30,608 nucleotides of DNA from Moniliella sp. 'wahieum' (lineage: Eukaryota; Basidiomycota; Moniliellomycetes; Moniliellales; Moniliellaceae), in NCBI GenBank assembly GCA_003971905.1, contig RSEE01000215.1:1-30608 (forward strand), written 5' to 3'. Position numbers and translations under genes: made by a program. The notes below the pieces were generated by a model. The model was not told the DNA's origin and did not search any database. It saw only the letters and a program-made list of their open reading frames with translations. Below are positions 13,301-22,873 of the stretch, one piece after another; position 1 is the first letter of the stretch, and the number at the start of each line of letters is the position of its first letter.

Positions 13301-16300
13301 CTGAATGGGTGGGGTGGGCATGCCCTTGTAAGTATCAGGTCGTACCCCAGGTTCAACTCCACCTCGGTCCGTCAATATTGGTCCGACCGGAATGAAACTA
13401 CCAGAGCCTCTAGACCTCGGTCAGGACTAGGGCTGCACGAAACAGATCTGGAATAGGTCGAGGTTTGAGCCCTGCAGGTCGAGTAGAGGGTGATGTCACC
13501 GGTCAGACTTTCCACGGATGGTACTCGGTCAGTATTGGTCGGATCGAGATCCGGACCGGTGCTATCGCTTCTCCTGACCCAGCTCTACACACCAAGGTAC
13601 TTCGATTCAGTCCAGGGGTCGGGGTTGAAGGGTGATGTTCACTCAACGATGTACGGTGACCGGTGATGCCTGTCACCCACGTCCCTCCTATGACAGGTAC
13701 TAGATTCTACAAGGTGATCCTGGATCTGAATAGCCCCAGGTCATCTCCTGGACTGGGACTACTGCTGTGGGAAGTGGGGGCTGGAACGGATGAGACCCCA
13801 AGTTGGCATGGTCACATCCACCCTGGGTACTATCGGTAGGGCTACGCTAGGGTGCCCACGCGACGCAAGACCAGGCGTCAGATCGGAGTGAGAGTGGGAT
13901 CGTTGGAAAGCTACGGCCTGGGGCTATTCAAAAAAACTCACTCCCCCGGTCTGCCAGTCAAAAGTTGTCTCAACCCTGAATGGGTGGGGTGGGCATGCCC
14001 TTGTAAGTATCAGGTCGTACCCCAGGTTCAACTCCACCTCGGTCCGTCAATATTGGTCCGACCGGAATGAAACTACCAGAGCCTCTAGACCTCGGTCAGG
14101 ACTAGAGGCTGCACGAAACAGATCTGGAATAGGTCGAGGTTTGAGCCCTGCAGGTCGAGTAGAGGGTGATGTCACCGGTCAGACTTTCCACGGATGGTAC
14201 TCGGTCAGTATTGGTCGGATCGAGATCCGGACCGGTGCTATCGCTTCTCCTGACCCAGCTCTACACACCAAGGTACTTCGATTCAGTCCAGGGGTCGGGG
14301 TTGAAGGGTGATGTTCACTCAACGATGTACGGTGACCGGTGATGCCTGTCACCCACGTCCCTCCTATGACAGGTACTAGATTCTACAAGGTGATCCTGGA
14401 TCTGAATAGCCCAGGTCATCTCCTGGACTGGGACTACTGCTGTGGGAAGTGGGGGCTGGAACGGATGAGACCCCAAGTTGGCATGGTCACATCCACCCTG
14501 GGTACTATCGGTAGGGCTACGCTAGGGTGCCACGCGACGCAAGACCAGGCGTCAGATCGGAGTGAGAGTGGGATCGTTGGAAAGCTACGGCCTGGGGCTA
14601 TTCAAAAAAACTCACTCCCCCGGTCTGCCAGTCAAAAGTTGTCTCAACCCTGAATGGGTGGGGTGGGCATGCCCTTGTAAGTATCAGGTCGTACCCCAGG
14701 TTCAACTCCACCTCGGTCCGTCAATATTGGTCCGACCGGAATGAAACTACCAGAGCCTCTAGACCTCGGTCAGGACTAGAGGCTGCACGAAACAGATCTG
14801 GAATAGGTCGAGGTTTGAGCCCTGCAGGTCGAGTAGAGGGTGATGTCACCGGTCAGACTTTCCACGGATGGTACTCGGTCAGTATTGGTCGGATCGAGAT
14901 CCGGACCGGTGCTATCGCTCTCCTGACCCAGCTCTACACACCAAGGTACTTCGATTCAGTCCAGGGGTCGGGTGGGTTGAAGGGTGATGTTCACTCAACG
15001 ATGTACGGTGACCGGTGATGCCTGTCACCCACGTCCCTCCTATGACAGGTACTAGATTCTACAAGGTGATCCTGGATCTGAATAGCCCCAGGTCATCTCC
15101 TGGACTGGGACTACTGTGGGAAGTGGGGGCTGGAACGGATGAGACCCCAAGTTGGCATGGTCACATCCACCCTGGGTACTATCGGTAGGGCTACGCTAGG
15201 GTGCCCACGCGACGCAAGACCAGGCGTCAGATCGGAGTGAGAGTGGGATCGTTGGAAAGCTACGGCCTGGGGCTATTCAAAAAAACTCATCCCCCGGTCT
15301 GCCAGTCAAAAGTTGTCTCAACCTGAATGGGTGGGGTGGGCATGCCCTTGTAAGTATCAGGTCGTACCCCAGGTTCAACTCCACCTCGGTCCGTCAATAT
15401 TGGTCCGACCGGAATGAAACTACCAGAGCCTCTAGACCTCGGTCAGGACTAGAGGCTGCACGAAACAGATCTGGAATAGGTCGAGGTTTGAGCCCTGCAG
15501 GTCGAGTAGAGGGTGATGTCACCGGTCAGACTTTCCACGGATGGTACTCGGTCAGTATGGTCGGATCGAGATCCGGACCGGTGCTATCGCTTCTCCTGAC
15601 CCAGCTCTACACACCAAGGTACTTCGATTCAGTCCAGGGGTCGGGGTTGAAGGGTGATGTTCACTCAACGATGTACGGTGACCGGTGATGCCTGTCACCC
15701 ACGTCCCTCCTATGACAGGTACTAGATTCTACAAGGTGATCCTGGATCTGAATAGCCCCAGGTCATCTCCTGGACTGGGACTACTGCTGTGGGAAGTGGG
15801 GGCTGGAACGGATGAGACCCCAAGTTGGCATGGTCACATCCACCCTGGGTACTATCGGTAGGGCTACGCTAGGGTGCCCACGCGACGCAAGACCAGGCGT
15901 CAGATCGGAGTGAGAGTGGGATCGTTGGAAAGCTACGGCCTGGGGCTATTCAAAAAAAACTCACTCCCCCGGTCTGCCAGTCAAAAGTTGTCTCAACCCT
16001 GAATGGGTGGGGTGGGCATGCCCTTGTAAGTATCAGGTCGTACCCCAGGTTCAACTCCACCTCGGTCCGTCAATATTGGTCCGACCGGAATGAAACTACC
16101 AGAGCCTCTAGACCTCGGTCAGGACTAGAGGCTGCACGAAACAGATCTGGAATAGGTCGAGGTTTGAGCCTGCAGGTCGAGTAGAGGGTGATGTCACCGG
16201 TCAGACTTTCCACGGATGGTACTCGGTCAGTATTGGTCGGATCGAGATCCGGACCGGTGCTATCGCTTCTCCTGACCCAGCTCTACACACCAAGGTACTT

Positions 16301-17469
16301 CGATTCAGTCCAGGGGTCGGGGTTGAAGGGTGATGTTCACTCAACGATGTACGGTGACCGGTGATGCCTGTCACCCACGTCCCTCCTATGACAGGTACTA
16401 GATTCTACAAGGTGATCCTGGATCTGAATAGCCCAGGTCATCTCCTGGACTGGGACTACTGCTGTGGGAAGTGGGGGCTGGAACGGATGAGACCCCAAGT
16501 TGGCATGGTCACATCCACCCTGGGTACTATCGGTAGGGCTACGCTAGGGTGCCCACGCGACGCAAGACCAGGCGTCAGATCGGAGTGAGAGTGGGATCGT
16601 TGGAAAGCTACGGCCTGGGGCTATTCAAAAAAACTCACTCCCCCGGTCTGCCAGTCAAAAGTTGTCTCAACCCTGAATGGGTGGGGTGGGCATGCCCTTG
16701 TAAGTATCAGGTCGTACCCCAGGTTCAACTCCACCTCGGTCCGTCAATATTGGTCCGACCGGAATGAAACTACCAGAGCCTCTAGACCTCGGTCAGGACT
16801 AGAGGCTGCACGAAACAGATCTGGAATAGGTCGAGGTTTGAGCCCTGCAGGTCGAGTAGAGGGTGATGTCACCGGTCAGACTTTCCACGGATGGTACTCG
16901 GTCAGTATTGGTCGGATCGAGATCCGGACCGGTGCTATCGCTTCTCCTGACCCAGCTCTACACACCAAGGTACTTCGATTCAGTCCAGGGGTCGGGGTTG
17001 AAGGGTGATGTTCACTCAACGATGTACGGTGACCGGTGATGCCTGTCACCCACGTCCCTCCTATGACAGGTACTAGATTCTACAAGGTGATCCTGGATCT
17101 GAATAGCCCCAGGTCATCTCCTGGACTGGGACTACTGCTGTGGGAAGTGGGGGCTGGAACGGATGAGACCCCAAGTTGGCATGGTCACATCCACCCTGGG
17201 TACTATCGGTAGGGCTACGCTAGGGTGCCCACGCGACGCAAGACCAGGCGTCAGATCGGAGTGAGAGTGGGATCGTTGGAAAGCTACGGCCTGGGGCTAT
17301 TCAAAAAAACTCACTCCCCGGTCTGCCAGTCAAAAGTTGTCTCAACCCTGAATGGGTGGGGGGGCCCTTGTAAGTATCAGGTCGTACCCCAGGTTCAACT
17401 CCACCTCGGTCCGTCAATATTGGTCCGACCGGAATGAAACTACCAGAGCCTCTAGACCTCGGTCAGGAC

Positions 17470-18139
17470 TAGAGGCTGCACGAAACAGATCTGGAATAGG
17501 TCGAGGTTTGAGCCCTGCAGGTCGAGTAGAGGGTGATGTCACCGGTCAGACTTTCCACGGATGGTACTCGGTCAGTATTGGTCGGATCGAGATCCGGACC
17601 GGTGCTATCGCTTCTCCTGACCCAGCTCTACACACCAAGGTACTTCGATTCAGTCCAGGGGTCGGGGTTGAAGGGTGATGTTCACTCAACGATGTACGGT
17701 GACCGGTGATGCCTGTCACCCACGTCCCTCCTATGACAGGTACTAGATTCTACAAGGTGATCCTGGATCTGAATAGCCCCAGGTCATCTCCTGGACTGGG
17801 ACTACTGCTGTGGGAAGTGGGGGCTGGAACGGATGAGACCCCAAGTTGGCATGGTCACATCCACCCTGGGTACTATCGGTAGGGCTACGCTAGGGTGCCC
17901 ACGCGACGCAAGACCAGGCGTCAGATCGGAGTGAGAGTGGGATCGTTGGAAAGCTACGGCCTGGGGCTATTCAAAAAAACTCACCCCCGGTCTGCCAGTC
18001 AAAAGTTGTCTCAACCCTGAATGGGGGGGTGGGCATGCCCTTGTAAGTATCAGGTCGTACCCCAGGTTCAACTCCACCTCGGTCCGTCAATATTGGTCCG
18101 ACCGGAATGAAACCAGAGCCTCTAGACCTCGGTCAGGAC
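17470..18139 (+). repeat. 670-bp copy with multi-base deletions
   Basis: This copy lacks TC in the ACTCACTCCCCC stretch near 17983, a T in the G-run cluster near 18025, and three bases in GAAACTACCAG near 18110. The preceding copy (16800-17469) lacks six bases spanning the left half of the GGGCATGCCC palindrome near 17360. The following copy (from 18140) lacks CT near 18296. These three adjacent copies are the main exception to the clean middle of the array. Confidence 0.7.
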
Positions 18140-21100
18140 TAGAGGCTGCACGAAACAGATCTGGAATAGGTCGAGGTTTGAGCCCTGCAGGTCGAGTAGA
18201 GGGTGATGTCACCGGTCAGACTTTCCACGGATGGTACTCGGTCAGTATTGGTCGGATCGAGATCCGGACCGGTGCTATCGCTTCTCCTGACCCAGCTACA
18301 CACCAAGGTACTTCGATTCAGTCCAGGGGTCGGGGTTGAAGGGTGATGTTCACTCAACGATGTACGGTGACCGGTGATGCCTGTCACCCACGTCCCTCCT
18401 ATGACAGGTACTAGATTCTACAAGGTGATCCTGGATCTGAATAGCCCCAGGTCATCTCCTGGACTGGGACTACTGCTGTGGGAAGTGGGGGCTGGAACGG
18501 ATGAGACCCCAAGTTGGCATGGTCACATCCATCCCCTGGGTACTATCGGTAGGGCTACGCTAGGGTGCCCACGCGACGCAAGACCAGGCGTCAGATCGGA
18601 GTGAGAGTGGGATCGTTGGAAAGCTACGGCCTGGGGCTATTCAAAAAAACTCACTCCCCCGGTCTGCCAGTCAAAAGTTGTCTCAACCCTGAATGGGTGG
18701 GGTGGGCATGCCTTGTAAGTATCAGGTCGTACCCCAGGTTCAACTCCACCTCGGTCCGTCAATATTGGTCCGACCGGAATGAAACTACCAGAGCCTCTAG
18801 ACCTCGGTCAGGACTAGAGGCTGCACGAAACAGATCTGGAATAGGTCGAGGTTTGAGCCCTGCAGGTCGAGTAGAGGGTGATGTCACCGGTCAGACTTTC
18901 CACGGATGGTACTCGGTCAGTATTGGTCGGATCGAGATCCGGACCGGTGCTATCGCTTCTCCTGACCCAGCTCTACACACCAAGGTACTTCGATTCAGTC
19001 CAGGGGTCGGGGTTGAAGGGTGATGTTCACTCAACGATGTACGGTGACCGGTGATGCCTGTCACCCACGTCCCTCCTATGACAGGTACTAGATTCTACAA
19101 GGTGATCCTGGATCTGAATAGCCCCAGGTCATCTCCTGGACTGGGACTACTGCTGTGGGAAGTGGGGGCTGGAACGGATGAGACCCCAAGTTGGCATGGT
19201 CACATCCACCCTGGGTACTATCGGTAGGGCTACGCTAGGGTGCCCACGCGACGCAAGACCAGGCGTCAGATCGGAGTGAGAGTGGGATCGTTGGAAAGCT
19301 ACGGCCTGGGGCTATTCAAAAAAACTCACTCCCCCGGTCTGCCAGTCAAAAGTTGTCTCAACCCTGAATGGGTGGGGTGGGCATGCCCTTGTAAGTATCA
19401 GGTCGTACCCCAGGTTCAACTCCACCTCGGTCCGTCAATATTGGTCCGACCGGAATGAAACTACCAGAGCCTCTAGACCTCGGTCAGGACTAGAGGCTGC
19501 ACGAAACAGATCTGGAATAGGTCGAGGTTTGAGCCCTGCAGGTCGAGTAGAGGGTGATGTCACCGGTCAGACTTTCCACGGATGGTACTCGGTCAGTATG
19601 GTCGGATCGAGATCCGGACCGGTGCTATCGCTTTCCTGACCCAGCTCTACACACCAAGGTACTTCGATTCAGTCCAGGGGTCGGGGGTTGAAGGGTGATG
19701 TTCACTCAACGATGTACGGTGACCGGTGATGCCTGTCACCCACGTCCCTCCTATGACAGGTACTAGATTCTACAAGGTGATCCTGGATCTGAATAGCCCC
19801 AGGTCATCTCCTGGACTGGGACTACTGCTGTGGGAAGTGGGGGCTGGAACGGATGAGACCCAAGTTGGCATGGTCACATCCACCCTGGGTACTATCGGTA
19901 GGGCTACGCTAGGGTGCCCACGCGACGCAAGACCAGGCGTCAGATCGGAGTGAGAGTGGGATCGTTGGAAAGCTACGGCCTGGGGCTATTCAAAAAAACT
20001 CACTCCCCCGGTCTGCCAGTCAAAAGTTGTCTCAACCCTGAATGGGTGGGGTGGGCATGCCCTTGTAAGTATCAGGTCGTACCCCAGGTTCAACTCCACC
20101 TCGGTCCGTCAATATTGGTCCGACCGGAATGAAACTACCAGAGCCTCTAGACCTCGGTCAGGACTAGAGGCTGCACGAAACAACAGATCTGGAATAGGTC
20201 GAGGTTTGAGCCCTGCAGGTCGAGTAGAGGGTGATGTCACCGGTCAGACTTTCCACGGATGGTACTCGGTCAGTATTGGTCGGATCGAGATCCGGACCGG
20301 TGCTATCGCTTCTCCTGACCCAGCTCTACACACCAAGGTACTTCGATTCAGTCCAGGGGTCGGGGTTGAAGGGTGATGTTCACTCAACGATGTACGGTGA
20401 CCGGTGATGCCTGTCACCCACGTCCCTCCTATGACAGGTACTAGATTCTACAAGGTGATCCTGGATCTGAATAGCCCCAGGTCATCTCCTGGACTGGGAC
20501 TACTGCTGTGGGAAGTGGGGGCTGGAACGGATGAGACCCCAAGTTGGCATGGTCACATCCACCCTGGGTACTATCGGTAGGGCTACGCTAGGGTGCCCAC
20601 GCGACGCAAGACCAGGCGTCAGATCGGAGTGAGAGTGGGATCGTTGGAAAGCTACGGCCTGGGGCTATTCAAAAAAACTCACTCCCCCGGTCTGCCAGTC
20701 AAAAGTTGTCTCAACCCTGAATGGGTGGGGTGGGCATGCCCTTGTAAGTATCAGGTCGTACCCCAGGTTCAACTCCACCTCGGTCCGTCAATATTGGTCC
20801 GACCGGAATGAAACTACCAGAGCCTCTAGACCTCGGTCAGGACTAGAGGCTGCACGAAACAGATCTGGAATAGGTCGAGGTTTGAGCCCTGCAGGTCGAG
20901 TAGAGGGTGATGTCACCGGTCAGACTTTCCACGGATGGTACTCGGTCAGTATTGGTCGGATCGAGATCCGGACCGGTGCTATCGCTTCTCCTGACCCAGC
21001 TCTACACACCAAGGTACTTCGATTCAGTCCAGGGGTCGGGGTTGAAGGGTGATGTTCACTCAACGATGTACGGTGACCGGTGATGCCTGTCACCCACGTC

Positions 21101-22286
21101 CCTCCTATGACAGGTACTAGATTCTACAAGGTGATCCTGGATCTGAATAGCCCCAGGTCATCTCCTGGACTGGGACTACTGCTGTGGGAAGTGGGGGCTG
21201 GAACGGATGAGACCCCAAGTTGGCATGGTCACATCCCTGGGTACTATCGGTAGGGCTACGCTAGGGTGCCCACGCGACGCAAGACCAGGCGTCAGATCGG
21301 AGTGAGAGTGGGATCGTTGGAAAGCTACGGCCTGGGGCTATTCAAAAAAACTCACCCCGGTCTGCCAGTCAAAAGTTGTCTCAACCCTGAATGGGTGGGG
21401 TGGGCATGCCCTTGTAAGTATCAGGTCGTACCCCAGGTTCAACTCCACCTCGGTCCGTCAATATTGGTCCGACCGGAATGAAAACTACCAGAGCCTCTAG
21501 ACCTCGGTCAGGACTAGAGGCTGCACGAAACAGATCTGGAATAGGTCGAGGTTTGAGCCCTGCAGGTCGAGTAGAGGGTGATGTCACCGGTCAGACTTTC
21601 CACGGATGGTACTCGGTCAGTATTGGTCGGATCGAGATCCGGACCGGTGCTATCGCTTCTCCTGACCCAGCTCTACACACCAAGGTACTTCGATTCAGTC
21701 CAGGGGTCGGGGTTGAAGGGTGATGTTCACTCAACGATGTACGGTGACCGGTGATGCCTGTCACCCACGTCCTCCTATGACAGGTACTAGATTCTACAAG
21801 GTGATCCTGGATCTGAATAGCCCCAGGTCATCTCCTGGACTGGGACTACTGCTGTGGGAAGTGGGGGCTGGAACGGATGAGACCCCAAGTTGGCATGGTC
21901 ACATCCACCCTGGGTACTATCGGTAGGGCTACGCTAGGGTGCCCACGCGACGCAAGACCAGGCGTCAGATCGGAGTGAGAGTGGGATCGTTGGAAAGCTA
22001 CGGCCTGGGGCTATTCAAAAAAACTCACTCCCCCGGTCTGCCAGTCAAAAGTTGTCTCAACCCTGAATGGGTGGGGTGGGCATGCCCTTGTAAGTATCAG
22101 GTCGTACCCCAGGTTCAACTCCACCTCGGTCCGTCAATATTGGTCCGACCGGAATGAAACTACCAGAGCCTCTAGACCTCGGTCAGGACTAGAGGCTGCA
22201 CGAAACAGATCTGGAATAGGTCGAGGTTTGAGCCCTGCAGGTCGAGTAGAGGGTGATGTCACCGGTCAGACTTTCCACGGATGGTA

Positions 22287-22309
22287 CTCGGTCAGTATTG
22301 GTCGGATCG
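22287..22309 (+). repeat. Degenerate internal duplicate, copy A (CTCGGTC...ATTGGTC)
   Basis: Unit positions 98-120 read CTCGGTCAGT followed by ATTGGTCGGATCG. This resembles 612-639 (22801-22828), which reads CTCGGTCCGTCAAT followed by ATTGGTCCGACCGG. A third CTCGGTC begins at 665, inside the junction hairpin. The two longer copies differ by small indels, as would an old internal duplication. The match is short, so convergence in a GGTC-rich sequence is possible. Confidence 0.4.
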
Positions 22310-22320
22310 AGATCCGGACC
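22300..22320. repeat. Bulged hairpin at unit positions 111-131
   Basis: GGTC and GGAT pair with ATCC and GACC around the four-base loop CGAG, with one bulged G between the two right-hand segments. In RNA the stem can extend outward by three pairs (A-U and two U-G wobbles). The core is an exact 14-base inverted repeat, CGGATCGAGATCCG. It is present in nearly all copies, and the inner dyad is seldom hit by indels. Confidence 0.7.
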
Positions 22321-22417
22321 GGTGCTATCGCTTCTCCTGACCCAGCTCTACACACCAAGGTACTTCGATTCAGTCCAGGGGTCGGGGTTGAAGGGTGATG
22401 TTCACTCAACGATGTAC

Positions 22418-22440
22418 GGTGACCGGTGATGCCTGTCACC
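22418..22440. repeat. Inverted repeat GGTGAC/GTCACC
   Basis: Six-base arms at unit positions 229-234 and 246-251 are separated by an 11-base spacer. The spacer contains GGTGA, which can pair alternatively with TCACC to give a 5-bp stem with a 6-base loop. The arms are exact in most copies; the copy at 26245-26921 has lost this structure through the complex variant at 26461-26490. Confidence 0.65.
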
Positions 22441-22498
22441 CACGTCCCTCCTATGACAGGTACTAGATTCTACAAGGTGATCCTGGATCTGAATAGCC

Positions 22499-22514
22499 CC
22501 AGGTCATCTCCTGG
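22499..22514. repeat. Inverted repeat CCAGG/CCTGG
   Basis: Five-base arms at unit positions 310-314 and 321-325 flank the six-base loop TCATCT. The right arm extends into CCTGGACTG (321-329), which is also the exact complement of CAGTCCAGG at 182-190. The two pairings are mutually exclusive in a folded strand. A nine-base match at that distance is expected about once by chance in a unit of this size, so the long-range pairing is weak evidence. Confidence 0.6.
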
Positions 22515-22692
22515 ACTGGGACTACTGCTGTGGGAAGTGGGGGCTGGAACGGATGAGACCCCAAGTTGGCATGGTCACATCCACCCTGGGTACTATCGGT
22601 AGGGCTACGCTAGGGTGCCCACGCGACGCAAGACCAGGCGTCAGATCGGAGTGAGAGTGGGATCGTTGGAAAGCTACGGCCTGGGGCTATTC

Positions 22693-22699
22693 AAAAAAA
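22693..22699 (+). repeat. A7 homopolymer tract, variable in length
   Basis: Unit positions 504-510 are A7 in most copies, but A6 (for example near 2503 and 11906) and A8 (near 4508, 15952, 23370, 26750, 29450 and 30116) also occur. On the minus strand it is a T-run of the kind that can end RNA polymerase III transcripts. The length variation is what noisy long reads produce at homopolymers. The nearby C5 tract (unit positions 517-521) varies between C4 and C5 in the same way. Confidence 0.8.
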
Positions 22700-22753
22700 C
22701 TCACTCCCCCGGTCTGCCAGTCAAAAGTTGTCTCAACCCTGAATGGGTGGGGT

Positions 22754-22763
22754 GGGCATGCCC
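22754..22763. repeat. 10-base palindrome GGGCATGCCC
   Basis: A perfect palindrome at unit positions 565-574 lies directly after a G-run cluster (GGG, GGGG and GGG separated by single T). The cluster and palindrome are a hotspot for copy differences: the T is lost near 2551, 5225, 5889, 11280 and 18021; one C is lost in copies near 18710, 24113 and 26140; and six bases are missing near 17360. Confidence 0.7.
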
Positions 22764-22787
22764 TTGTAAGTATCAGGTCGTACCCCA

Positions 22788-22798
22788 GGTTCAACTCC
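22788..22798 (+). promoter_or_regulatory. Match to RNA polymerase III B-box consensus (function unproven)
   Basis: GGTTCAACTCC at unit positions 599-609 fits the B-box consensus GGTTCRANNCC at every fixed position. A one-mismatch version, GGTTTGAGCCC, lies at unit positions 36-46. I find no convincing A-box 30-90 bases upstream, the flanks do not form a tRNA T-arm (only two base pairs), and no T4 run occurs on the plus strand to end transcription. It could be a relic of a tRNA- or SINE-derived ancestor, or chance: about one match in a hundred random units of this length, counting both strands. Confidence 0.2.
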
Positions 22799-22800
22799 AC

Positions 22801-22828
22801 CTCGGTCCGTCAATATTGGTCCGACCGG
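22801..22828 (+). repeat. Degenerate internal duplicate, copy B (CTCGGTC...ATTGGTC)
   Basis: This is the partner of the segment at 22287-22309, at unit positions 612-639. It starts three bases after the B-box-like sequence and ends 15 bases before the junction hairpin. Compared with copy A it has extra C and CAAT insertions and ends in GACCGG rather than GGATCG. Confidence 0.4.
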
Positions 22829-22842
22829 AATGAAACTACCAG

Positions 22843-22873
22843 AGCCTCTAGACCTCGGTCAGGACTAGAGGCT
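22843..22873. repeat. 31-base imperfect hairpin across the unit junction
   Basis: AGCCTCTAG (unit positions 654-662) is the exact reverse complement of CTAGAGGCT (676 and 1-8 of the next unit). Between them, CCT pairs with AGG across a single A/A mismatch, leaving the five-base loop CGGTC. The stem is therefore 9 + 3 base pairs. It recurs at nearly every unit boundary in the array, for example at 12054-12084; copies at 2670 and 13428 lose one base of the right arm. It could form a cruciform in DNA or a hairpin in a transcript. Nothing in the sequence shows what, if anything, it does. Confidence 0.85.

Larger units (their letters stand above)
22252..22594 (+). repeat. Region of recurring GGT-initiated words inside the unit
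   Basis: Within unit positions 63-405, GGTACT starts at 94, 170, 270 and 400, and GGTGAT starts at 63, 205, 236 and 287. GGTCAG starts at 75 and 101, and again at 668 outside this region. The reverse complements AGTACC and ATCACC do not occur in the unit, so the words are strand-biased. Longer decayed matches include AGGTACTTCGATTC (169-182) against AGGTACTAGATTC (269-281), and GGGTGATGTCAC against GGGTGATGTTCAC. This suggests the unit was built from shorter repeats. Confidence 0.5.
22190..22865 (+). repeat. Reference (consensus) repeat unit, 676 bp
   Basis: This copy carries the majority base at every position I compared and is exactly 676 long. The copy at 24892-25567 reads the same throughout. 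Hand count gives 200 G and 176 C (55.6% GC) and about 34 CpG against about 52 expected from base composition. Unit coordinates used elsewhere in this annotation count from 22190 as position 1. The unit has no frame open across its length, no recognisable protein domain, no tRNA or rRNA similarity that I can see, and no transposon termini. 676 equals 4 x 169, close to a nucleosome-scale length, but I find no clear four-fold internal repeat. Confidence 0.95.

Noticed and set aside
13852..14070. 72-codon GTG-started frame repeated identically in many copies
   Set aside because: It recurs only because the DNA recurs. There is no convincing ribosome-binding site, no known domain and no substitution data to test for coding constraint. 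Other frames in the same DNA are equally open.
22227..22242. CCTGCAGGTCGA, resembling a cloning-vector polylinker
   Set aside because: Only about a dozen bases match. The surrounding sequence has no vector backbone, resistance gene or origin, and the motif sits inside the repeat unit.
22274..22300. Hammerhead-like arrangement on the minus strand (CTGACCGA followed by GGAAAGTC)
   Set aside because: The core needs CTGANGA, a paired stem II and GAAA. Here there is an extra base in the first box and no adequate stem II. No other GAAA site on either strand has a correctly placed CTGANGA.
22376..22396. G-quadruplex in GGGGTCGGGGTTGAAGGG, and in the GGG/GGGG/GGG cluster at 22745-22756
   Set aside because: Each stretch has three G-runs of three or more, not four, within a usual loop distance. 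A three-layer intramolecular quadruplex is not supported.
22640..22660. AGATCGGAGTGAG, resembling the start of a short-read adapter
   Set aside because: The match to the adapter ends after the first eight bases (AGATCGGA), and it occurs once per unit in the same context, so it is part of the repeat.
22766..22771. GTAAGT, a consensus-like 5' splice site, with a pyrimidine-rich CTTCTCCTGACCCAG acceptor-like stretch in the next unit
   Set aside because: Both motifs are short and common. No exon with coding character is present on either side, so an intron cannot be supported.
22190..22865. CRISPR array
   Set aside because: The whole 676-base period is conserved; there are no short repeats alternating with unique spacers.
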